From NCBI GenBank assembly GCA_937146725.1, contig CAKZRU010000123.1, forward strand, positions 1 through 52,025: DNA of 52,025 nucleotides, given 5' to 3'. Shown one piece after another: positions 29,212 through 36,795 of this stretch. The notes beneath the pieces were generated by a model. It was not told where the DNA came from and searched no databases. It saw only the letters and a list, made by a program, of their open reading frames with translations. Position 1 is the stretch's first letter; the number at the start of each line of letters is the position of its first letter. The stretch is from an uncultured Myxococcales bacterium. GTDB taxonomy: Bacteria; Myxococcota_A; Bradymonadia; UBA7976; VGTA01. A program made the position numbers and the translations under genes.

Positions 29212-31086
29212 ATGAATCTTCCCCAAAAGAGTCTTATTCGCACATGTACTCAAAGTAGCTTTCAGTTTAACTTTGCACTCATTTTTATCCTCATTTTTAC
29301 AAGTTGCTTTGCTTGTGATGATAGTACGGCTCCTATTAGAGAACGTGAGATCTTGGTTGAAGTACCCGGTGGTGATCCTTCGATCTTTAATGGTGGAGAA
29401 AGTCAGCCAAGAGAGGCAAGAATTCTTGTACCGGCGGGTGACCTAGAAAAGTCTTTGCCTTTAAATGGTGAGATTGAAATCGGGGTTATTCTTTTTGATG
29501 GAGATGGCGTTCCGGTGAGCGGTGAACGTGTACAGTTTGCCCTTAACAATGGTGATGAATCCGGAGTGGCTTTAAGTGCCTCAATGACCACAACCGATGC
29601 TAATGGATATGCCCGAATTTCATTTTATGCGGGTGAGCAAGTGAATGAATATGAGGTTGAAGTTAGCCATCGTCAATCATTGGCTCCGGTGGTCTTTAGC
29701 CTTGATGTTCTTGATTTACCAACAGGTGGTTTAAATATTACTTTTGATTATCAGGGACCGGTAGCGCTTGATCAGCTTGAGGTTTATGTCGTTGAGCAAG
29801 CAACCGTGTGTGACAGCGTTTATTATTTAGCACCACCTGATGATGTGGTCGTAAGCCAAAATGGTCTGGCGCCCACTGACCGTTATCAACCTGGAGCTCT
29901 ACCAGCCGGTGAAAGCTTTGGCATTGTAGTCAGAGCAAGAACACAAGATGGTGGGACTTTAGCAGCAGGAGGTTGCCTAGGGGATATTCGAATTGTTGAA
30001 GATGAGATTCGTAATGCTAGAGTCACTTTGTTACTATTACCTTTGAATCCTGCCGGAACCTATGAGGTCATTAACCACTTTAATTTTACTGATGCAATTC
30101 CGGGTAGAGTGGGGCAGGTTATTGATCAACTCTTGAGACTTTTTGGTGATACTAACAATGAAAGAGAAATTGGCGGTTTAATTTTTGACGCTATTGAACA
30201 GCTTGCTAGGGAAGTCGCTGGCAGTATTGGTGGGATTGTCATTGAGCTCATCGCGAATTGGGTTGAAGATGATTTAAATCGCTTAATTAATGGCTATATC
30301 GATACTGATGCACCTGCTTGGGTACGAGATTTCTTTACGATCGGTTCTGACTTGATTGCAGTGGTCTCTAATATGGAAGTGATCAGTGAAATGACCTTCA
30401 CTAAAGCAAGAAGCGATGGCACTTATGAAGGTGCCCAAAATTGGGTAGGCTTAGCTTTTTATTGGCGTTTAGGCTGTGAAGCGAATGCGCCTGATGATTG
30501 TGGACGCTATGCCTTTACAATGAACCAAATCGCTGATGGTGCAAATGGCATCAATCTTGTTTTTGGACAATTTGATGGACGTGTTCATAGTTACAATCAA
30601 GGCATTATAAACTCGCATAATATGGATCTCCAATATGGAAGACTTATTTTATTTGTCTTAAACTATATCATTCTTCCTCGCTTTGCTGATGGCGCTAATT
30701 CCTTGTCTGAAGGCCTACTTAATCTTGCCAATTGTCCGGAGTTTGCTGATCGGCTTACAGGGGGAAGAAGTCATTTACGTCTAGGTGGGATCAATGTTGT
30801 CAGTCGAGATCGAGTCGAAGGTTGGTGTACAAGTGCAATGTCCATTGTGGGTTCGGCGGCAAGTATCATTCTTGAGGGATTAGAAGTTGATACACGGATG
30901 GATATACAAGGTGAACTCACCTTTGTTGAAAGCAATGATGACCTATTGGTTGATCGAATTGTTGAAGGTGTATGGCGTGGCTCTATTCGTACTGCTGAGG
31001 AAGCGGCTCCTCCCTTTCAAGGCGATTTTGAAGGTGAACGACTTCTTGATGAACTCGATGGAGAACTTATGGGAGAAAGTCCTTAA
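29212..31086 (+). CDS. Lipoprotein with N-terminal Ig-like (Big-1-type) domain
   Basis: Protein of 624 residues with a late hydrophobic signal (FALIFILIFTSCFACDD) and Cys followed by Asp-Asp, consistent with a lipoprotein. Residues about 60-165 resemble a bacterial Ig-like domain of the Big-1 type (GEIEIGVILFDGDGVPVSGERV, then DANGYARISFYAG). The larger C-terminal part is beta- and helix-rich with an acidic bias and four or more cysteines; no family recognised. GGAG precedes the ATG by about 8 bases. The radical SAM gene follows 67 bases later on the same strand, so co-transcription is possible. Confidence 0.6.
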   Translation: MNLPQKSLIRTCTQSSFQFNFALIFILIFTSCFACDDSTAPIREREILVEVPGGDPSIFNGGESQPREARILVPAGDLEKSLPLNGEIEIGVILFDGDGVPVSGERVQFALNNGDESGVALSASMTTTDANGYARISFYAGEQVNEYEVEVSHRQSLAPVVFSLDVLDLPTGGLNITFDYQGPVALDQLEVYVVEQATVCDSVYYLAPPDDVVVSQNGLAPTDRYQPGALPAGESFGIVVRARTQDGGTLAAGGCLGDIRIVEDEIRNARVTLLLLPLNPAGTYEVINHFNFTDAIPGRVGQVIDQLLRLFGDTNNEREIGGLIFDAIEQLAREVAGSIGGIVIELIANWVEDDLNRLINGYIDTDAPAWVRDFFTIGSDLIAVVSNMEVISEMTFTKARSDGTYEGAQNWVGLAFYWRLGCEANAPDDCGRYAFTMNQIADGANGINLVFGQFDGRVHSYNQGIINSHNMDLQYGRLILFVLNYIILPRFADGANSLSEGLLNLANCPEFADRLTGGRSHLRLGGINVVSRDRVEGWCTSAMSIVGSAASIILEGLEVDTRMDIQGELTFVESNDDLLVDRIVEGVWRGSIRTAEEAAPPFQGDFEGERLLDELDGELMGESP

Positions 31087-31153
31087 TCTTTAAAGTTTTA
31101 ATCTGCCACAGTTTACTGTGTTTATTTTTTTGAGTCTACTTTTGTAGTCTACC

Positions 31154-32437
31154 ATGGGGGCTTCTATGACAGATTCTCAAGGCCAAGAGTCGAATGACCC
31201 AAGTTCTCGCCGACGTTTAAATGTTTTATCAACAGACTTTTTTCCGGCTTATGTTGTTTGGGAATTAACCCTAGCCTGTGATCATGCTTGTGCGCATTGT
31301 GGCTCTAGAGCTGCTGTCTCTCGTGATCATGAATTAAGTACAAAAGAAGCCTTATCGTTGGTGGATGAATTAGCAGACATGGGAACACGAGAAGTCGTTT
31401 TAATCGGTGGCGAAGCCTATCTTCATGATGGCTTTTATCAGATTATTCGTCATCTTAAAACAAGAGGGATTACTCCGGTCATGACTACTGGAGCATGGGG
31501 CTTGGACTTGGCCAAAGCTAAGCTGATGGCAGAAGCGGGCATGAGTAGGGTTTCAGTGAGCATCGATGGTTTGGAACAAACCCATGATCGTATGCGAGCT
31601 AAAAAAGGAAGTTTTACCCAGTGCTTAAACGCTTTGGAAGCGATTAAAGCAGCGGGCATGACGCCTCATGTAAATAGTAACTTTAATCGCTTTAACCAAA
31701 GTGATTTGGAAAGTATGTATGTCTTATTTGAGGATATTGGGGTCAAAGCTTGGCAGGTCCAGATTACCTCCCCGCTTGGCCGAGCCGCCGACCGACCTCA
31801 AATGCTTTTTCAACCCTATGATCTTTTGGATTTTCTACCTCGTTTAGCTCGCTTAAAAGAGCGTGGGCTACAAAAAGGTTTATTGATTATGCCCGGAAAT
31901 AATTTGGGCTATTTTGGACCCGAAGAAGCGTTGCTTAGAAGCCCTAAAAAGAGTCTTACGGATCATTGGGCAGGTTGCCAAGCCGGTCGTTTTGTTATGG
32001 GGATTGAATCTGATGGGGCAGTTAAAGGCTGTCCTTCATTACAAACCGAAGCTTATGTGGGCGGACATTACAAAGCAGATGAATCAAAATCATACTTAAA
32101 AAAGATTTGGTTAGACAGTACAGAACTGCAATTCACTCGAAGCCGAACCCGTGAAGATCTGTGGGGGTATTGTGCAAGCTGTGCGCTTGCTGATAGCTGC
32201 TTAGGCGGTTGTAGTTTTACAGCTCATGGTTTTTTTGGTCGAGCTGGAAATAATCCTATGTGTCATTTCAGAGCGAGACAATTTCAAAAGAAAGGGCTAA
32301 GAGAACGTTTAGTTAGAGTACAAAAGGCGCCTGGAAAGTCTTTTGATTCGGCTCTTTTTGAAATTATTGTGGAAGAGTTTGATTCAGTTGAACCACCAAC
32401 TCGCCCAAAAACAGATTTAGTCTCTATTACAGGTTAA
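31154..32437 (+). CDS. Radical SAM/SPASM-domain enzyme
   Basis: Protein of about 427 residues. The radical SAM [4Fe-4S] motif CDHACAHC gives Cys42, Cys46 and Cys49. The barrel motifs follow (VLIGGEAYLHDGF, VSVSIDGLEQTHDRMR). The C-terminal SPASM part has seven or so cysteines (WAGCQAG, KGCPSL, YCASCALADSCLGGCSF, NPMCHF), enough for two auxiliary clusters. SPASM enzymes commonly modify peptides or proteins. I found no RiPP precursor, RRE protein or transporter next to it, so the substrate is unknown. An alternative start at 31166 is preceded by GGGGG and would be four residues shorter. Confidence 0.85.
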   Translation: MGASMTDSQGQESNDPSSRRRLNVLSTDFFPAYVVWELTLACDHACAHCGSRAAVSRDHELSTKEALSLVDELADMGTREVVLIGGEAYLHDGFYQIIRHLKTRGITPVMTTGAWGLDLAKAKLMAEAGMSRVSVSIDGLEQTHDRMRAKKGSFTQCLNALEAIKAAGMTPHVNSNFNRFNQSDLESMYVLFEDIGVKAWQVQITSPLGRAADRPQMLFQPYDLLDFLPRLARLKERGLQKGLLIMPGNNLGYFGPEEALLRSPKKSLTDHWAGCQAGRFVMGIESDGAVKGCPSLQTEAYVGGHYKADESKSYLKKIWLDSTELQFTRSRTREDLWGYCASCALADSCLGGCSFTAHGFFGRAGNNPMCHFRARQFQKKGLRERLVRVQKAPGKSFDSALFEIIVEEFDSVEPPTRPKTDLVSITG

Positions 32438-32469
32438 AGTGATGATTTAAATACTGCTTAGTTATTTGT

Positions 32470-32498
32470 TGAACTGAAAAAAATATACTTTTCAGTCA
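32470..32498. terminator. Hairpin between convergent genes, probable bidirectional terminator
   Basis: ACTGAAAA (32473-32480) pairs with TTTTCAGT (32489-32496) around an 8-base loop. The alternative pairing of TGA at 32470-32472 with TCA extends the stem if one A is bulged. It sits directly between the stops of the convergent radical SAM and Cys-rich lipoprotein genes. The A/T-rich arms give A and T runs on both strands, but the stem is weak. Confidence 0.4.
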
Positions 32499-34016
32499 TC
32501 ATTGGTCAATCAGGCAGGCTTCAATCCCTTGACAGTCGGTACCGGCTTGTAATGAACACGTGTATTGCTCTCGAGTAAGACCAGCACAAGCCGATAGGCA
32601 AATGGTTCTATTCCCCAAGATACAGGCATCAAAGCCCTCATCACAAAAGGCTGAGCACTCGGCAGGAGATGGTCTAAAATCTTGATTACCTTCACAGATT
32701 GGCCTTAGTTGTTGGTTATCTCGATACACAATTTCTCGTACTTGTCGACATTCGCTCATTTCCCAAGACACTAGATCTTGTTCAGAAATGGGATTAGCAA
32801 AGCAATCTGCTGTACACGAGTCGGTGAGTTCTGGAGGAATAATTCGTGGGGGACAGGCCTCCTCTAGGCAGCTCTGTAAATGGTCACAAGAACGGCGACA
32901 GCGATCTTGTTGTTCTTGGTCTATCAAGCAAGTATTGACCTCATCACAACTTGTTGCCGTTCTTAAACAATAGTAGTTGGCCTCATCCCAAGAGGCACAT
33001 GCGGCTTCGCAGCTTGCTTGATCAAGCTGACCACAGCCGGTCACTGTGCTTGTGCATAAAAATGAACATACTTGGTCTTCCGGAGTTTGACAAAGTTCTG
33101 CTAAAGCAGAATCATTCATCAAGGTATCGGCAACAACTTCCTCACAACTTCGTTGGTATCGAGCAAACAAATCTTCTTGCGAGGCCTGTTCTTGCACACA
33201 GAGTTCAACACAGTCATTTGTAGAGGCAGCATTCACAGTACCGGGTGCGCACGAATTGGATATACAAGTGATTTCTCGTTGGCATAAATTAGTGCAGACT
33301 TCCTCATAAGAGCCTTGTCCACCTTCTTGTCCACCTCCTTGATTTCCTTGTTGAAGACATTGAGCAAAGCGTCTGCAATCTCCAGCCTCGCTTGCCGATT
33401 GAAAGCATAGCTGTGCTTGATTATTAGCATTTGCACAGTTGCTTAAACATTCATCTGAGACCAAGCCACAAACGCGACCAAAGTCACAGATCGTATCACA
33501 GGCATCAACAGTTGGATCTGCCTCGCAAAGGGTTCGTAGTTCAGGTGAAAAACCATACACCCTTCGCGAAAAGTCTTCACAGCTTAAATCAGCACCTTGA
33601 TTGAGCCAATCATCACCTGTGTTATTGCACCAACCTTGGCAAAACTGTTCGAGTGGCACCCGGCTAATCGCTTCACAATTTGGATAAATACAGTCATCTA
33701 TCCTTTGGCAAAAACGATCGCAGGCATCTAGACTATTAGGAGGAGGCTCCGGATCTGAGACTTGCTCACCGGCCTGCTCACCAGCCTGCTCACCGGCCTG
33801 TTCACCAGCCTGCTCACCGGCTTGTTCACCGGCTTGCTCACCGGCTTGCTCACCGGCTTGCTCACCGGCTTGCTCACCACTGGTTATGACTTCTACCTCT
33901 GATCCAGCTAGGCTTTCTCCCTCTGTTAAAGGTGTATTATTTTGTTCGCTTATGCAAGCCACCGAAAGGTAGGCTATACAAGACAAGAAACATAGTCGTT
34001 TTATACTTAATCTCAT
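32499..34016 (-). CDS. Cys-rich lipoprotein with Gly-Glu-Gln-Ala repeat linker
   Basis: Protein of 505 residues. A signal peptide (LCFLSCIAYLSVAC) ends in a plausible lipid-modified Cys. A linker of ten GEQ(A) units follows, then about 400 residues with some 40 cysteines. The cysteines fall into six modules that alternate between two kinds. The odd ones read C-x3-C-x5-C-x4-C...CxxxC (for example CDRFCQRIDDC). The even ones read C-x3-C-x5/6-C...C-x3-C and end with ...C-x(n)-C-x4-C (for example CDEVNTC, CQGIEAC). AAGGA precedes the ATG. Disulfide-stabilised extracellular modules on a flexible tether are the natural reading; no family is recognised. Confidence 0.72.
   Translation of the reverse strand: MRLSIKRLCFLSCIAYLSVACISEQNNTPLTEGESLAGSEVEVITSGEQAGEQAGEQAGEQAGEQAGEQAGEQAGEQAGEQAGEQVSDPEPPPNSLDACDRFCQRIDDCIYPNCEAISRVPLEQFCQGWCNNTGDDWLNQGADLSCEDFSRRVYGFSPELRTLCEADPTVDACDTICDFGRVCGLVSDECLSNCANANNQAQLCFQSASEAGDCRRFAQCLQQGNQGGGQEGGQGSYEEVCTNLCQREITCISNSCAPGTVNAASTNDCVELCVQEQASQEDLFARYQRSCEEVVADTLMNDSALAELCQTPEDQVCSFLCTSTVTGCGQLDQASCEAACASWDEANYYCLRTATSCDEVNTCLIDQEQQDRCRRSCDHLQSCLEEACPPRIIPPELTDSCTADCFANPISEQDLVSWEMSECRQVREIVYRDNQQLRPICEGNQDFRPSPAECSAFCDEGFDACILGNRTICLSACAGLTREQYTCSLQAGTDCQGIEACLIDQ
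33763..33882 (-). repeat. 12-bp tandem repeat coding for (GEQA)n
   Basis: Ten copies of a 12-base unit (plus-strand form CTCACCGGCTTG and variants) encode the GEQA linker. The copies nearest the start of the gene are identical, while those nearest the domain part alternate GGCCTG/AGCCTG. The unit is a multiple of three, so copy-number change would alter linker length without shifting frame. Confidence 0.9.
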
Positions 34017-34094
34017 TTGTATTCCTTGTTCTACAAATCTTATTTAGAAATAGAGTATGAACTTAGCATTTATAAAGAGTCAAATTAATATCAT

Positions 34095-35456
34095 TTAAGA
34101 CCTAAGGTCTTTTAATAATTGTATAAACCTAGGATCGACTCTTAAGTTGACTTGAGCTTTAATTGCAAACTTAAGTAGTTTTAAAGCGTGTCGTTTAGAA
34201 TCTTGCTGAGCGAGTTTTTTTAAGCCCATAAGAAATACTTCTTGTAGATGCAGTCCATGAAGATCTTCAGCAAGGGTCTTTAAGATCTGTTTCAACAAGT
34301 CTACCTCTCTCTGATTTATGCTCCATGTTAGAAGATGAGTAACTAAATGTTTCCATTGTTTATCTTGAGGACTTAGATGACTCCATGCTTTGTAATACCA
34401 TTCTCGTGCTTCAGCTTGCGAATGTTCTTGCTCAGCATAATGCTGAGCTAAAATGATTTCGGCTTTCGCTCGATCAGCCTGTATATTACTTGTTTGTAAG
34501 TTAACATCAAAATCATCAATATATTTAAGGGCTTGCTTGAGAGCCTCTATGGAATCATTTGGATAGCCATGTTTTTCATAAGCCATCGAAAGCAAATACC
34601 ATGCATTTGCTTCATTCGGCGTAGTTTCAATAATCTGAATGGCTTTACCGAGTAATGTTTCAAATGGAGCATTCATATAATATAAGCATTGTAGATAAGC
34701 AACATTGGTTTCTCTGAAGCACAAAGGATCTACTTTGGCTAATTCAAATACAGATGAAAACATCTTTATGGCTTCTTCGTAACGCTCTAATAATAGGTAC
34801 TCCCGCCCAAGATAAAAACGATAGCGATCAATCTCTGGTTCTTCTCGAACGGCTGCTTCAAGTAAAACCAGGTTTCGTTCTTCTTTATTTTTGGAATGAT
34901 ATACCTCTTTATCGTAACCTAAGTGAACAATTTCAAGGCCATTACAATGAAGAAACTCAAATTCTTGCAGGTCCTTCTTTGACAAGCTACCAAAGCAATT
35001 ATGAATGCGACCATAATATCCTAAATCGGGGTGACGAGGAAAAATACGAGGGCTAAAAAACGTATGAGTTGTGCTTCCATCAAGTCTTTGATTAATAATA
35101 TTAAGCATGATTGCTTGGTACGGCCATGCCTTTGATGGCTTGAGAAGCTCTCTCACTCTGTGAGGGTGATCACCTCTGAATCTCTCATCAGCATCTAAAA
35201 TGGCGACCCAGTTGCCTTTAGAACGCTTGATGGTTTCATTGCGAGCAAGAGAAAAGTTATTGGGCCATTCAAAATAACTGACTTCAGCACCGCAGTCTTT
35301 GGCAATTTCAACCGTTCGATCACTGCTACCAGTGTCTACAACGACCATCTCATCAACCCAACTTTTGGCGCTAAGTAGGGCATCTTCTAAAAAGCGCTCC
35401 TCATCCTTCACCATCATGGCGAGGCTTAAGGTCACTTGATCATTCTTGTTTGACAC
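34095..35456 (-). CDS. GT2-family glycosyltransferase with C-terminal helical repeats
   Basis: Protein of 453 residues. The GT-A core has LSLAMMVKDEERFLEDAL at the N-terminus, VVVDTGSSDRT and the metal-binding DADERF. This set is usual for the SunS/waaE-like GT2 group whose members are often followed by TPR-like repeats. Residues from about 200 to the end are helical and contain TPR-like pairs (YRFYLGREYLLLERYEEAIKMF and AWYLLSMAYEKHGYPNDSIEAL). The start is GTG at 35456 with GGAG 8 bases upstream. The acceptor could be a cell-wall polymer or a protein. It lies 78 bases upstream of the Cys-rich lipoprotein gene on the same strand. Confidence 0.8.
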   Translation of the reverse strand: MSNKNDQVTLSLAMMVKDEERFLEDALLSAKSWVDEMVVVDTGSSDRTVEIAKDCGAEVSYFEWPNNFSLARNETIKRSKGNWVAILDADERFRGDHPHRVRELLKPSKAWPYQAIMLNIINQRLDGSTTHTFFSPRIFPRHPDLGYYGRIHNCFGSLSKKDLQEFEFLHCNGLEIVHLGYDKEVYHSKNKEERNLVLLEAAVREEPEIDRYRFYLGREYLLLERYEEAIKMFSSVFELAKVDPLCFRETNVAYLQCLYYMNAPFETLLGKAIQIIETTPNEANAWYLLSMAYEKHGYPNDSIEALKQALKYIDDFDVNLQTSNIQADRAKAEIILAQHYAEQEHSQAEAREWYYKAWSHLSPQDKQWKHLVTHLLTWSINQREVDLLKQILKTLAEDLHGLHLQEVFLMGLKKLAQQDSKRHALKLLKFAIKAQVNLRVDPRFIQLLKDLRS

Positions 35457-35610
35457 AGATCATCTCCACACATTGCTTATTGAGTAACAAATCTATTAAT
35501 CTCAAAATTACAATGAACATGATTTCTGTTCAAAAACAAAAGATTAATTTATTCACTGACTGATCTTATCAGTAGTATGTAAATAATCTTAAAGTAGTGC
35601 TAGATGACAC

Positions 35611-35684
35611 TGGGCAAGGTTGGACTCGAACCAACGATCTCCTGGACCACAACCAGGCGCTTTAACCAACTAAGCTACATGCCC
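35611..35684 (-). tRNA. tRNA-His (anticodon GTG)
   Basis: A full cloverleaf reads on the minus strand: acceptor GGGCATG/CTTGCCC, D arm GCTT/AAGC, anticodon stem CCTGG/CCAGG with loop TTGTGGT (anticodon GTG), and T arm GTTGG-TTCGAGT-CCAAC. CCA is not encoded. Two features are odd: the base before G1 is T, not the usual G-1, and the discriminator is A73, not C73. There is also a U6-U67 mismatch in the acceptor stem. A promoter lies upstream (35705-35733). Confidence 0.93.
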
Positions 35685-35704
35685 AAAGCTCATCGAGCAT
35701 TAAT

Positions 35705-35733
35705 TAGCTAACATGAACTAAAACTGAGGTCAA
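35705..35733 (-). promoter_or_regulatory. Predicted promoter of tRNA-His
   Basis: On the minus strand, TTGACC (35728-35733) and TAGCTA (35705-35710) are separated by 17 bases, with the tRNA 5' end about 20 bases downstream. The -35 is good and the -10 is moderate. Confidence 0.45.
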
Positions 35734-35856
35734 GCGCTTTTCGTTTTTAAGATGCAAAACTTATATCAAAAACGCATGATTTGTGTCGAAAGAAACTATA
35801 ATTCAATGACTTAAGAAACTCAGAAAACTTTGTCTTTTTTACTGTAAGCTTTGAGA

Positions 35857-36756
35857 TCAGTCATCATAGAAGATTGTGTCACTACTTTGTATATATTGGT
35901 TGATTCGGGCCTTAAATGAATCACTGATTTGCGTAAATTGTATGCCAATACCACTAGGTACATTCGCATCTGCCCGACCTTCTCGCCGAACCCATTTTAC
36001 AACACCTTCTACCTGCTCAGGCTCAAGCATACTTGGAAGAGCCAAAGGAAACTTAATTTGGGTGCCAATATCCAAGATTTGGGTCGTTGCAATAAAAATG
36101 CCACCTTCGGAAATATTATCGGTTAAACCTGTATAAAAATTATGCTCACTTCCAGAATCTAGTGCGATTTCAAAAGAAAGACTCATTTCGATATCACGAC
36201 GTGGGGCACGTTTTTCTGAATCCACTTTCGCTGACTGCATATTTGCTGATGAGCTCGGCATAGGTATGCTTGGTGGTACCGCAGAATTAGGCACTTTGGG
36301 TGCTTTCGGCATTATATTAGGCACTGCTGGTGTTGACAGCACTGGAGGTGCCGGTGGACTTGGTGGTGTTGGAGCCGATATAGGAGCTAGGTTGGCTGAC
36401 GCTAGATTTTGAACAACCATAGCTAAAGCATCTTCAAAGCGTTTTTGTTTTTGAGCGACCGGGCCTAAACTCTGAGCTAACTCAGCCGTTTTCTGGTGGG
36501 CAAGTCCTAACGCTTCTTGAGCTGATTGTGCTTGCGCTTGCTTGTTTTTCAGTTCAAGTTGCAAAGATTGGATCTGGCTTTCGAGTTGAGTCAATTCAGC
36601 CTGTGCCTGATTAAGCTCTGATTCCGCTTGATTAAGTACCGACTGTTGTTGCTTTAGAGCGCTTCTAATTTGATCGGCTTCATCTCTAGAACTTTTTGCT
36701 CTATCGGCAAGCAATTTATGTTCTTCTTGGAGTTTTGCAATTGTATTTGAATCCAT
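35857..36756 (-). CDS. Coiled-coil protein with C-terminal PilZ domain
   Basis: Protein of 299 residues. Residues 1-105 are a Gln/Ala/Glu-rich coiled coil. A Pro/Ala-rich linker follows, then a PilZ domain (about 185-295) with RRDIEM and DNISEGGIFIAT matching the RxxxR and (D/N)xSxxG motifs. PilZ domains bind cyclic di-GMP or act as non-binding adaptors; the arginine pair is partly changed (RRDIEM), so binding is uncertain. The style is that of the Myxococcus-type paralogous PilZ family. The upstream FHA gene ends 39 bases before its start, so the three genes probably form one operon. The ATG has GAGGG upstream. Confidence 0.78.
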   Translation of the reverse strand: MDSNTIAKLQEEHKLLADRAKSSRDEADQIRSALKQQQSVLNQAESELNQAQAELTQLESQIQSLQLELKNKQAQAQSAQEALGLAHQKTAELAQSLGPVAQKQKRFEDALAMVVQNLASANLAPISAPTPPSPPAPPVLSTPAVPNIMPKAPKVPNSAVPPSIPMPSSSANMQSAKVDSEKRAPRRDIEMSLSFEIALDSGSEHNFYTGLTDNISEGGIFIATTQILDIGTQIKFPLALPSMLEPEQVEGVVKWVRREGRADANVPSGIGIQFTQISDSFKARINQYIQSSDTIFYDD

Positions 36757-36795
36757 CTTTCCCTCTATACCTTCCTAAAATAAGACGTATTTAAC

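Noticed and set aside
33763..33882. CRISPR-like array
   Set aside because: The short regular repeats have no spacers; they are a coding tandem repeat within a lipoprotein gene.
35558..35574. Small hairpin ACTGAT-CTT-ATCAGT downstream of tRNA-His as terminator
   Set aside because: Six-base AT-rich stem with no T-run immediately after it on the tRNA strand; too weak to call.
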